NCBI RefSeq assembly: GCF_000717275.1
Contig: NZ_JNYV01000006.1
Span: forward strand, 154,182-218,181
Direction of reading: 5' to 3'
Source: Kitasatospora arboriphila
Lineage (GTDB): Bacteria > Actinomycetota > Actinomycetes > Mycobacteriales > Mycobacteriaceae
Length of the DNA: 64,000 nt
This document shows positions 8,965 to 16,865 of this stretch, piece by piece. A model generated the notes under the pieces. It was given only the letters and a program-made list of their open reading frames with translations. It ran no database searches and was not told where the DNA came from. Within the stretch, counting starts at the first letter, position 1, and every line of letters begins with the position of its first letter. Both the position numbers and the translations under genes were made by a program.

Positions 8965-10154
8965 CCGAACGGTCTGTTCTCGAGCTGATCGACGGGCCTG
9001 AGTTGGTGGCACTGACCTGCTCGCTCATCGACGCGGGCGGCGAGAATCCCGGCGGTACCGAGCAAGAAACGGTCCAGGTACTCCACAAGGCCTGTCACGA
9101 ACTCGGTTTCATCGTCGACAGCTGGGAAGTGGCCCCGGGCAGACCGAACTTGACCGCGACACTCCCCGGCACCGGCAACGCGCCCGGTCTCATGATCCTC
9201 GGCCACTCGGACGTGGTACCAGCCGGTGACGGATGGACACGCGACCCGTTCGAATCCACGGTCGACGCGGGGCGGATCTACGGTCGCGGCGCCACCGACA
9301 TGAAAGGTGGCCTCGCGGCGGCAATCATCGCGATGGCGGCGTTGTCGCGGTCGGAGGTGGAACTACCCGGTCCCGTCCAATTGGCCTGCACCGTCGACGA
9401 AGAAGACCTCGGCATCGGCATCCGCGATTTTGTGGCCCGGAACGATGGGTCGTACCGATTCGCCGGTTGTGTGGTCGCCGAACCGACCGACCTCGAAACC
9501 GTGATCGCTTGTCGCGGAGCCTCTTACCTCGAGGTCCGGGTGACCGGCCGGGCCGCACATTCGGGTCGCCCGGCAGATGGCCGCAACGCCATCGACGCTG
9601 CCGCCGCGATCATCGACCTCGTCCGTGCCGACGCCCGCCGACTTGCGCGCTCGCCAGATCCGCTTCTGGGCTCGGGAACCTGGAACACCGGGCTGATCGA
9701 AGGCGGGCAGGGCATCTCGGTGGTCGCACCGCATGCGACCGTCAGCTTCGACCGCCGGCTGATGCCAGGGGAAGACGCCTACGCTGTGGCGTCCTGGCTA
9801 CGCGGCGCGATCACCGAAGCGGGCATCGACAGTGACGGCATCACAGTGGACGTCGAGGTGACGATGTCGATGCCTGGTTTTCAGACCACCATCGACCACC
9901 CATTGGTCACCGAGGCCGCTCGTGCCGTCGGCGACGCCGGTGGCCATACCGAGATCACCGGCTGGACCGCCGCGTGCGACGGCGGCTTCATCAGCCAGGA
10001 CCTCGGGATCCCCGCCATCGTCCTGGGCCCCGGTGGTCTCAACGATCAGGCACACCGCCCGGATGAATCGGTCTCCATACACGAATTGGTCACCGCTGCA
10101 AAGGCTTACGCATTGCTGGCGCTGCGCATGATCTCGTCCACGAACGGGCCCTAA
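8961..10154 (+). CDS. M20 family deacylase (ArgE/DapE-like)
   Basis: Zinc-dependent amidohydrolase of 397 aa, expected to remove an acyl group from an N-acylated amino acid. The metal and catalytic residues are present: His82 and Asp84 in GHSDVV, bridging Asp113 in GATDMKGG, the Glu147-Glu148 pair in DEED, a VAEPTDLE ligand and the late His in DQAHRPDE. A dimerisation domain with RAAHSGRP lies in the middle. It overlaps the aminotransferase stop (ATGA). In this operon it is the only candidate for deacetylating N-acetyl-2,4-diaminobutyrate, a job done elsewhere by the unrelated AstE/AspA-type DoeB/EutE. ArgE-like acetylornithine deacetylase is the alternative reading. Confidence 0.85.
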   Translation: MTERSVLELIDGPELVALTCSLIDAGGENPGGTEQETVQVLHKACHELGFIVDSWEVAPGRPNLTATLPGTGNAPGLMILGHSDVVPAGDGWTRDPFESTVDAGRIYGRGATDMKGGLAAAIIAMAALSRSEVELPGPVQLACTVDEEDLGIGIRDFVARNDGSYRFAGCVVAEPTDLETVIACRGASYLEVRVTGRAAHSGRPADGRNAIDAAAAIIDLVRADARRLARSPDPLLGSGTWNTGLIEGGQGISVVAPHATVSFDRRLMPGEDAYAVASWLRGAITEAGIDSDGITVDVEVTMSMPGFQTTIDHPLVTEAARAVGDAGGHTEITGWTAACDGGFISQDLGIPAIVLGPGGLNDQAHRPDESVSIHELVTAAKAYALLALRMISSTNGP

Positions 10155-10171
10155 CCCCCGCCCACCGTGCC

Positions 10172-10253
10172 CTTATTGCCGTCGAGCGGGCCTTTAATAG
10201 CGTCGAGCGGGCCCACAATGCCGCCGACCGGGCCGTTGAATTCCGTCGAGCGG
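10172..10253 (-). repeat. 21-bp tandem repeats, left array
   Basis: Four imperfect units of 21 bp (10172-10192, 10193-10213, 10214-10234, 10235-10253) share the core CGTCGAGCGGGCC. The array begins a few bases after the M20 gene stop. It is in the opposite orientation to the array at 10438-10601. Read on the minus strand each unit could encode a heptapeptide of the GPLDGNK type, but no credible gene covers it. Confidence 0.75.
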
Positions 10254-10437
10254 TATGTCAGCCATCCTGCACGGCGGCCGGCGGTTCGACGACGATTTCG
10301 CGGTCGAGACCTGCCGCAGTGCAACGGGCCAAGGCCGAAGCCGTGGCGACATATGGGTCGTCGGAGCGGCACTGAACCCGGCGACCTCACCCAGGTCGAC
10401 GGCTTGTCAGTCACATCAGTGGTGCGCACCGCCGACC

Positions 10438-10601
10438 GGGTCCCGCTCGACGGGTGGAAGGGCCCGCTCGACGCGCTGTTAGGGCACGATCGACGGCATC
10501 AAGGGCACGCTCGACGGAAATATCGGCACGCTGGGCGGGATCAAGGGCACGCTCGACGGGAATATCGGCCCGCTGGGCGGGATCAACGGCCCGGTCGACG
10601 G
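10438..10601 (+). repeat. 21-bp tandem repeats, right array
   Basis: About eight units of 21-22 bp with cores such as GGGCACGCTCGACGG and GGCACGCTGGGCGG alternate in two sub-types and run up to the stop codon of the transporter gene. They are the reverse complement of the left array, so the 3' ends of both convergent genes carry the same repeat in the same sense. The stretch between the arrays (10254-10437) holds nothing I recognise. Confidence 0.75.
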
Positions 10602-11990
10602 TCAGCTGTTGTGCACCAGCTTCTTCTCGGCGTCGGTTTCCTCACCTGGGATGTCGGTGCCCCGAATCGAGAAGCCTGCCGTCTCGCGCAGGAAGGGCAG
10701 CGCGATCATGCCGATCGCGCAGGCGAGCATCATGTAGCCGGCCGGGAACAACTCCCAACCCTCGTTCTCGGTGACCGCGTCGTTGATCAGCGGCGCCGTG
10801 CCTCCGAACGCCGCCGTGGCCACGTTGTAGGAGATGGCGAACCCGGCGTACCGCACCTGCGTGGGGAACATGGCCGGGAACGTTGCCGAGATGGTCGACA
10901 GCTGCGGGATGTACAGCAGCCCCAGCACCAGGAATCCGACGATGGCCCAGCCGAAGCCCTGCCCCATCAGCCAGTACATCGGCAACGCGAACACGAACAA
11001 ACCGATCAGCGAACCCCACCACATCGGCTTTCGGCCGATCTTGTCCGACCAGGCACCGAAGAACGGGATACACGCCATCATCGCCAGCTCGCCGATGAGG
11101 ATGACAACCGTGCCGGTGGTTTCGCTCATTCCGATGGTGGTCTTGAGGTACGTCGGCTGATATGCCAGCAACGTGTAGTTGGCCACGTTGAGGGCGATCA
11201 CCAGGCCGAACATCACCAGGATGGGCTGCCAGTAGTTGGTGAGCAGATCCTTGAACCGCGTCCACGCGGTGCCCTCGATCTCATCCTTCTGCTCGAGTTC
11301 CTTGAAGACCGGGGTGTCTTCCATCTGATTTCGCAGATACAGACCCACCAGACCCAATGGCAACGCGAGCAGGAACGGGATGCGCCAGCCCCAGGTCTCC
11401 ATCTGTTGGTCGTTGACCGCCAGTTCGAGCAGCAGCACGATGGCGGTGCCCATCACGAACCCGGCGAGCGTGCCGAACTCGAGGAAGCTCCCGTAGCGGC
11501 CGCGCTTCTTGTCCGGCGCGTATTCGGCCATGAACGTTGCCGCTCCGCCGTATTCGCCTCCGGTGGAGAATCCCTGGACCACCCGGAGTGCGATCAACAG
11601 AATCGGCGCCCATACGCCGGCGACGGCATGCGTGGGCAGCAGTCCGATGAGGGCGGTGGCGCCCGAGATGAGCAAAATGGTCATGGCCAGCACGGCTTTT
11701 CGGCCGATCCGGTCTCCGATCGGACCCCAGATCATGCCGCCGAGCGGTCGGAGCACAAATGAGATCGCAAATCCCAGCATCGTGCCGATGGTCCCGAGGT
11801 CGCCGGGAAAGAAAGCTTGCGTGAGATAAGTCGTGGTGGCGGCGTAGACGCCGTAGTCGTACCACTCGGTCGCGTTGCCGATGGCGGATGCGCCGATGGC
11901 CTTGCGTAAGAGCTTCTTGCCTTCCGGTGAATCCGGATCCGGAAATCCTGGTGCAACGTCTGAATTCGTTTTCGCGATGTTCGGGCTCAT
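10602..11990 (-). CDS. MFS transporter, metabolite:H+ symporter (ProP/KgtP-type)
   Basis: Inner-membrane symporter of 462 aa with about 12 membrane segments. The family signature near the N-terminus (IGNATEWYDYGVYA) is followed by the loop 2-3 motif GDRIGRKAVL and by RVVQGFSTGGEYGGA, all typical of the MHS group that includes the proline/betaine/ectoine carrier ProP. The ATG at 11990 follows GAAGGGGG. It lies downstream of the GntR gene on the same strand (151-bp gap) and converges on the catabolic operon, so it most likely imports that operon's substrate. A compatible solute such as ectoine is the favoured cargo; dicarboxylates or aromatic acids are possible. Confidence 0.88.
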   Translation of the reverse strand: MSPNIAKTNSDVAPGFPDPDSPEGKKLLRKAIGASAIGNATEWYDYGVYAATTTYLTQAFFPGDLGTIGTMLGFAISFVLRPLGGMIWGPIGDRIGRKAVLAMTILLISGATALIGLLPTHAVAGVWAPILLIALRVVQGFSTGGEYGGAATFMAEYAPDKKRGRYGSFLEFGTLAGFVMGTAIVLLLELAVNDQQMETWGWRIPFLLALPLGLVGLYLRNQMEDTPVFKELEQKDEIEGTAWTRFKDLLTNYWQPILVMFGLVIALNVANYTLLAYQPTYLKTTIGMSETTGTVVILIGELAMMACIPFFGAWSDKIGRKPMWWGSLIGLFVFALPMYWLMGQGFGWAIVGFLVLGLLYIPQLSTISATFPAMFPTQVRYAGFAISYNVATAAFGGTAPLINDAVTENEGWELFPAGYMMLACAIGMIALPFLRETAGFSIRGTDIPGEETDAEKKLVHNS

Positions 11991-12141
11991 TGATACCCCC
12001 TTCAACTGAAGACGTCGGGCTCTGGTGTCTTCGAGGCCCACAGATTCCTGCTACTTCCGCGTTTTGAAAGCAGGTGACTAGGCGTTTGTCGGTGCAGGCC
12101 TCCTCGAGGGTGGTGGCCGCGGCAGGTTGCCGAAGCCCGAT

Positions 12142-12924
12142 CTATCTTCCCGATGCCGGTCGGTTTACGGGCACGTTCGGACTCGACGTTATCGCTGCGC
12201 CACCGAACTGAGATACGGCACCCGGTTCGGCGATGATTCGCCGCAACCCGTCCCGCATGTGGTCGACCATCAGTTCGTCGGCCGATTTCGTGTCCCGCTG
12301 GGCAATTGCCGAAACGATGCGGCGGTGTTCGGAGATCCGCTCTTCGGCGGATACGTAGGTGCCTCGCATGGCCCCCAGACACATCCGTGTCTCGACGAGA
12401 ATGGTCTCGTGAAGTCGCGAGAGCCGGGGGCTACCTGCGAGTTCTACGAGTTCGTGGTGAAATGCCATGTCCGCGTCCGCAATCTGTGGACCGTTGGGGT
12501 CGTCCGCGTGCCGCTCCATCTCCTCGACTGCGACGGTGAGGACGTCGACGGCGTCGTCGGGGCGGCGCAGGATCACCTGTTCGAGTGCGGCGCGCTCGAC
12601 CGCGGCCCGGGCGACGTACATGTCCCTGATGTCGTCGTCGTCCATCGTGATCACGAACAGACCGCGATTCCGGTAGCTGACCAGCAGCCCTTCCTGCGTC
12701 AACCGCTGCATGGCCTCGCGCAGTGGACCGCGGCTGACGCCCAGATCGGCTGCCAGGCCCGATTCGGTCAGTTGCGAACCGGGAGGAAAGTCGCCTTTGG
12801 CGATGGCTGCACGCAGTTGACGGGCGATGATGGCCGGAGTCGACTCCTGGACCAGGGGTTCGAGCACCCGAGACCTGGCCACGCGCCCGCGGGCACCGCC
12901 GGACTTCTTGATCTCATCGGACAT
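12142..12924 (-). CDS. GntR-family regulator with FCD domain
   Basis: Ligand-responsive transcription factor of 260 aa. An N-terminal winged helix (PPGSQLTESGLAADLGVSR, then GPLREAMQRLTQEGLL) is followed by an all-helical FCD ligand domain with the metal/ligand pattern DADMAFHHELV, ISEHRRIVSAI and DHMRDGL. Such proteins usually repress a catabolic operon until its substrate or an intermediate binds. A perfect 20-bp palindrome stands 36 bp before its ATG and the core recurs before the aminotransferase operon, so autoregulation plus control of the operon and the downstream transporter is the natural reading. Confidence 0.9.
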   Translation of the reverse strand: MSDEIKKSGGARGRVARSRVLEPLVQESTPAIIARQLRAAIAKGDFPPGSQLTESGLAADLGVSRGPLREAMQRLTQEGLLVSYRNRGLFVITMDDDDIRDMYVARAAVERAALEQVILRRPDDAVDVLTVAVEEMERHADDPNGPQIADADMAFHHELVELAGSPRLSRLHETILVETRMCLGAMRGTYVSAEERISEHRRIVSAIAQRDTKSADELMVDHMRDGLRRIIAEPGAVSQFGGAAITSSPNVPVNRPASGR

Positions 12925-12960
12925 GAGTCACCGCACCCAAACCCCTCGCGTTCCGTCTTC

Positions 12961-12980
12961 GTAGATTGTTGACAATCTAC
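12961..12980. promoter_or_regulatory. GntR operator, perfect palindrome
   Basis: GTAGATTGT-TG-ACAATCTAC is a perfect 9-bp inverted repeat around a TG spacer, upstream of the GntR gene. Its central 12 bases are identical to the site at 675-686. Confidence 0.85.
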
Positions 12981-13045
12981 CGCAAAGGCGGGCACACACA
13001 ACCTGCCTGCCGGTTTTTCGGCGGCGACGGGAACACCCAGGCCAT

Positions 13046-13432
13046 TCAGTTGCTTGCGGTGATCGCCAGCCCCACGGTGCCCTTCTTGCCTCTGCGCAGC
13101 AGGCTGCCCTTCACGGTGGCCCAGCCGAGCAGTCCGTATTTCTTCTGCACCACCTCGCGCGCGTGATCGGTGCCGGCGGCATCGAGAATCGCCGCTGTAC
13201 CGGACACGGGTTCTCCGTACGTCTGCTTGCCCCGCACGTCGCACGCCTGGACCACCACGTCCGGGTTGCGGCGCAACCGCTTCACCTTCCATGAATCGGT
13301 CACCGTCCACATCAACAACTTGTCACCATCGAGTGCCGCCCACAGCGGTGAGGACACCGGCGTCCCGTCTTTGCGGAACGTGGTCAGCTGCACATACTTT
13401 GCGGTTCCTGCCTGCCCAAACGGTGTTGTCAT
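13046..13432 (-). CDS. PPOX-class F420-dependent enzyme
   Basis: Small split-barrel flavin/deazaflavin protein of 128 aa, of the actinobacterial pyridoxamine 5'-phosphate oxidase-like family. The N-terminal KYVQLTTFRKDGTPVSSPLW strand pair, WTVTDSWKVKRLRRNP and the C-terminal GLLGWATVKG stretch are typical; homologues bind F420 or other flavin-like cofactors and reduce small molecules. The ATG at 13432 is chosen over the GTG at 13435. It is a single gene with no evident operon partner. The substrate cannot be inferred. Confidence 0.8.
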   Translation of the reverse strand: MTTPFGQAGTAKYVQLTTFRKDGTPVSSPLWAALDGDKLLMWTVTDSWKVKRLRRNPDVVVQACDVRGKQTYGEPVSGTAAILDAAGTDHAREVVQKKYGLLGWATVKGSLLRRGKKGTVGLAITASN

Positions 13433-13549
13433 CACATGCCCTTCGTCGCCAGCCCTTGTCCGCAGATGCTACGCACACCGGTGACAAACGAGTGTCGACG
13501 CGGTCGGCTTGAACACCCTGGTCCACCGACGAGCATGTGCGGTGGCCAT

Positions 13550-13565
13550 TCGAACGCGTGTTCGA
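13550..13565. promoter_or_regulatory. LexA (SOS) box
   Basis: TCGAAC-GCGT-GTTCGA is a perfect match to the actinobacterial LexA consensus TCGAAC-N4-GTTCGA, 61 bp before the start of the DUF222/HNH gene. It predicts DNA-damage induction of that gene. Confidence 0.9.
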
Positions 13566-13626
13566 CAAATGTCGCTTATCACGATAGTCTGGAGATACGT
13601 TGATCGAGGCCCGGGGGGACCAACCG

Positions 13627-15180
13627 ATGACCGATACCACTTCTCTTGATCCACCGGCGACGCCGGTGTTGATTGGCCTGTATCGAGACCTGAGTTCTGT
13701 CCTGGACCGAATAGCGGGTGCGTCATCGTCAGATCTTGACGACGCGTCGGTGTGCGAGCTGGCACGAATCAACGAGAAAGCTGTTCGCGCCCTTGGATTT
13801 CAAGGTTTACAACGGCTACTCGAAGTGTCAGATCGGGGCGCATTCCGCAAGGCCGGGCACCCGACATTGCACCGCTTCGTGATGAGTGAGTTGCGGGTTA
13901 CCCGCGGCGATGCGTCATCCCGGCTGAAGGCATTGGATGCCGTCGCCCGGCTCCACTCCCTGCAGGGCGAGGTGCTGCCGCCGAAGTGCCCTGCAGCAGC
14001 AAAAGCACTGGCAGAGGGAGCAATTGGTCTCGCGCACATGGATGTCATGCTTGATGTGCGCAAACACATCCCCAACAAGGCCGCGCCCGAGGTACTCGAC
14101 GTTGTCGATGCGTGGATGGTCGACAACGCGCGCACGATGAATCCGACCGACCTGATCCAGTGTGGTCGCGAGGTCCTGGCGCGGGTCGACCCCGACGGTG
14201 CACTGACCGACGAGCAGGACCGCAAACGCAATCGCGGGTTGAGTGTGGGCGAACAGGGCGCAGATCTGATGGCCAAGATCACCGGCACCCTCGATCCGCA
14301 GACGCTCGCACTGTTCAAGACCGTCCTCGATGTATGGGCTGCCCCAGGTATGAACAACCCTGATGACCCCGAGTCCCCGGTCGGAGCCGTCGACGATCCG
14401 GGCCACCACAAAGCACTGATCGAGTCAGCAGCCCACCGTGACACCCGCACCACCGCCCAGCGCCAACACGACGCGTTCAAGGCAATACTGCGCACCGTCC
14501 TGGAGTACAAACTTCTGGGCACGTCCCATCGCGGGTTGCCGGCCCAGGTGATCATCACGATGACAAAGCAGCAACTCGACGACGTGGCAGGCGTCGCAAC
14601 CACCGCGTCGGGGGTGGATCTTCCGGTCAAAGACGCTCTCGAACTCGCGGCTCGCTCAGACAAGTCGTTGGCTGTGTTCGCACATCACTCAGCCGAAGTC
14701 CTGTACTTCGCCCGAGCGAAACGCGTTGCCCAGCAAGGTCAGCGGTTGGCATTGTTCACCGCCTATCGTGGGTGTTCACATCCTGGCTGTCGCCAACCGG
14801 CCACCTGGGCCGAGATCCATCACGTGCACGCGTGGATTCTGGGCGGCCTCACCAATGTTGATGAGCTGGTGCCGGCCTGCCCCGCCCATCACGCGATGAT
14901 CGGCGACGGTCCCGACCAGTGGCAGACCGTCATGATCACCGAAGGCGCCGACACAGGCCGGGTCGCCTGGATCCCACCGGCATGTGTCGATCCCGATCAC
15001 GTACCGCGGGTCAACCGCGCCAACCACGTGGGCGAAACCGTTGATGCCGAGTGGACCGAGGTCATCACCAAACGCGACAAAGCGCTCAGAGACCACGAAC
15101 ATCGCCTGATGCACCAGAGCCATGCGCAGCCGCCAGACCTCCCGCCAGACGACAATGCCGACGCGAACGGTGAGGGCTGA
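13627..15180 (+). CDS. DUF222 / HNH endonuclease domain protein (13E12 type)
   Basis: Protein of 517 aa in the 13E12 repeat family known from mycobacteria. The N-terminal two thirds are the helical DUF222 domain. The C-terminal HNH domain has the zinc-type CSHPGC pair, the histidines of AEIHHVHAW and a later PAHHAM histidine pair. The ATG at 13627 follows GGGGGG; an upstream TTG at 13600 is possible but lacks a comparable ribosome binding site. A perfect LexA box precedes it, which fits the SOS control known for several 13E12 members. Nuclease activity is predicted and the biological role of the family is unclear. A second, shorter relative lies at 59361-60680. Confidence 0.88.
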   Translation: MTDTTSLDPPATPVLIGLYRDLSSVLDRIAGASSSDLDDASVCELARINEKAVRALGFQGLQRLLEVSDRGAFRKAGHPTLHRFVMSELRVTRGDASSRLKALDAVARLHSLQGEVLPPKCPAAAKALAEGAIGLAHMDVMLDVRKHIPNKAAPEVLDVVDAWMVDNARTMNPTDLIQCGREVLARVDPDGALTDEQDRKRNRGLSVGEQGADLMAKITGTLDPQTLALFKTVLDVWAAPGMNNPDDPESPVGAVDDPGHHKALIESAAHRDTRTTAQRQHDAFKAILRTVLEYKLLGTSHRGLPAQVIITMTKQQLDDVAGVATTASGVDLPVKDALELAARSDKSLAVFAHHSAEVLYFARAKRVAQQGQRLALFTAYRGCSHPGCRQPATWAEIHHVHAWILGGLTNVDELVPACPAHHAMIGDGPDQWQTVMITEGADTGRVAWIPPACVDPDHVPRVNRANHVGETVDAEWTEVITKRDKALRDHEHRLMHQSHAQPPDLPPDDNADANGEG

Positions 15181-15279
15181 GGGGCCGGAGCAAACTGGCC
15201 AGACCGGCGGTTTGCGCCGGACGCAAAGGGGTAGTCTGCGCAACAAGTTTCTCGCAGCGCAACGAGAGGGCAGATCATC

Positions 15280-15366
15280 ATGCCGACAACAACCCCACTG
15301 CCTGCTGTGTCGTCGCCCGGCGTCATCCTGCGGCAAGTACATGTCTGCACGGGCGCTCAGCTGTGA
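15280..15366 (+). CDS. 28-aa upstream ORF coupled to the permease
   Basis: ATG with a GAGAGGG ribosome binding site starts a 28-codon frame beginning MPTTTPLPAV and ending QVHVCTGAQL. Its stop overlaps the GTG start of the permease (GTGA). The permease itself has no convincing ribosome binding site, so it is probably translated by coupling to this leader. No similarity is recognised; the single Cys and His near the end could matter if it is an attenuating peptide. Confidence 0.55.
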   Translation: MPTTTPLPAVSSPGVILRQVHVCTGAQL

Positions 15367-16799
15367 GCACCACCGAGAAGAACACGGGCGGATCGACCAC
15401 GTCGTCGTCGCTGGGTACCAGCCTCAAACCCAGACACATCACGATGATCTCCATCGCCGGCGTCATCGGCGCCGGGCTGTTCGTCGGGTCGGCGAATGCG
15501 ATCGAGAAGGCCGGGCCTGCGGTCATCATCTCGTACGCGCTTGCCGGGACACTTGTGGTGCTGGTGATGCGCATGCTCGGCGAGATGGCCACCGCCAACC
15601 CCAACACGGGTTCGTTCTCGGTGTATTCGCACCGGGCACTGGGGCGCTGGGCAGGCTTCTCCGTCGGATGGCTCTACTGGTGGTTCTGGGTGCTGGTGAT
15701 CCCTGTGGAGGCCACCGCGGCTGCAGAGATCTTCAGCAAACTCATCGGCGGCGAACAGTGGATCTGGGCCCTCGCCGTCACACTGTTGCTCACCGCCACC
15801 AACCTCATCAGTGTCGGGAACTACGGCGAGTTCGAGTTCTGGTTCGCCTTGATCAAAGTTGTTGCCATCATTGCGTTCATCGCGATCGGCGTGGTGGCGA
15901 TCCTCGGCTTGTTCCCGGGTTCGGAGACCAGCGGGGTCAGCCATCTCTGGGAGCCCGACGGCTTCCTTCCGAACGGATACACCGCGATCATCTCGGCCAT
16001 GCTGGTGACGATGTTTTCTTTCATGGGCACCGAGATCGTCACCATCGCCGCGGCCGAATCACCCGATCCGGAAAAGGGCATCACGCGCGCGGTGAACTCG
16101 GTGATCTGGCGCATCAGCATCTTCTACATCGGTTCGATCTTCGTGGTGGTGGCCCTTGTGCCTTACAACCAGCTCGAGGACGGCTCCTACCAGACCGTTC
16201 TGGAGACGATAGGTATTCCCGCGTCAGCGCAGATCATGGACGTCGTGGTGCTCACGGCAGTCGCATCGTGCCTCAACTCCGCGTTGTACACCGCATCACG
16301 GATGTTGTATTCGCTCGGCGAACGGCACGAGGCTCCCGCCGCGGTCAAGAAGCTGACGGCCAACGGGGTCCCGTGGGTGTCGGTGCTCGCGTCGATGGTG
16401 CTGGGATTCCTCGCAGTCATCGGCAATTACGTCCTCCCCGACAAGATCTTCGGCTACCTGCTGGCCACCAGCGGCGCAGTTGCGCTGTTCGTGTACCTGT
16501 CCATCGCGGTGAGCCAGCTGGTGCTGGGCAAGTCGATGCGAGCCCGCGATCAGGTTCCGGCTGTGAGGATGTGGCTGTTCCCGTACCTCACCGGACTGGT
16601 CATCGTATTCATCGTCGCCGTGCTGGTACTGATGGCGTTCGACTCCGATCAACGCGAGGCCATCACGTTGTCGACCATCTCGGCGGTCATCATCGTGGCC
16701 ATCGGCGTCTGGATGCAAAAACGGCACGGCGATCGCGGGTACGACGCCCCGGATGCAGCAAAGGCCGCGGCCCCTGGTGCACCCGGACCCAAGAAGTAG
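15363..16799 (+). CDS. amino acid permease (APC superfamily, AAT type)
   Basis: Inner-membrane amino acid:H+ symporter of 478 aa with about 12 membrane segments. The N-terminal LKPRHITMISIAGVIGAGLFVGSA stretch is the APC substrate-binding unwound helix region, in a form close to GabP/AnsP permeases, and the conserved FSFMGTEIVTIAAAES helix follows. The GTG at 15363 overlaps the stop of a small upstream ORF. The substrate could be 4-aminobutyrate, asparagine or another neutral amino acid. It stands alone between the HNH gene and the iron lipoprotein gene. Confidence 0.88.
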   Translation: MSTTEKNTGGSTTSSSLGTSLKPRHITMISIAGVIGAGLFVGSANAIEKAGPAVIISYALAGTLVVLVMRMLGEMATANPNTGSFSVYSHRALGRWAGFSVGWLYWWFWVLVIPVEATAAAEIFSKLIGGEQWIWALAVTLLLTATNLISVGNYGEFEFWFALIKVVAIIAFIAIGVVAILGLFPGSETSGVSHLWEPDGFLPNGYTAIISAMLVTMFSFMGTEIVTIAAAESPDPEKGITRAVNSVIWRISIFYIGSIFVVVALVPYNQLEDGSYQTVLETIGIPASAQIMDVVVLTAVASCLNSALYTASRMLYSLGERHEAPAAVKKLTANGVPWVSVLASMVLGFLAVIGNYVLPDKIFGYLLATSGAVALFVYLSIAVSQLVLGKSMRARDQVPAVRMWLFPYLTGLVIVFIVAVLVLMAFDSDQREAITLSTISAVIIVAIGVWMQKRHGDRGYDAPDAAKAAAPGAPGPKK

Positions 16800-16817
16800 T
16801 TGCCTTTCAACCCAACG

Positions 16818-16836
16818 CATGGTTAGGCTCTCCTAA
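16818..16836 (+). promoter_or_regulatory. DtxR/IdeR iron box
   Basis: The 19 bases match the IdeR consensus TTAGGTTAGGCTAACCTAA at 14 positions (core GGTTAGGCT and CCTAA). The site is 29 bp before the siderophore lipoprotein start. It is flanked by an 8-bp inverted repeat, AACCCAAC at 16809-16816 and GTTGGGTT at 16842-16849, which could also end the permease transcript. Confidence 0.75.
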
Positions 16837-16865
16837 CTCAAGTTGGGTTTCGTGAAGGGTGAAGC

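Noticed and set aside
10151..10429. 92-aa minus-strand frame ending in GPLD repeats
   Set aside because: It covers the 21-bp repeat array and overlaps the M20 gene stop; only the repeat part looks protein-like and there is no ribosome binding site.
10167..11762. 531-aa plus-strand frame over the transporter gene
   Set aside because: Antisense to a transporter with clear membrane segments; low-complexity His/Arg/Gln translation.
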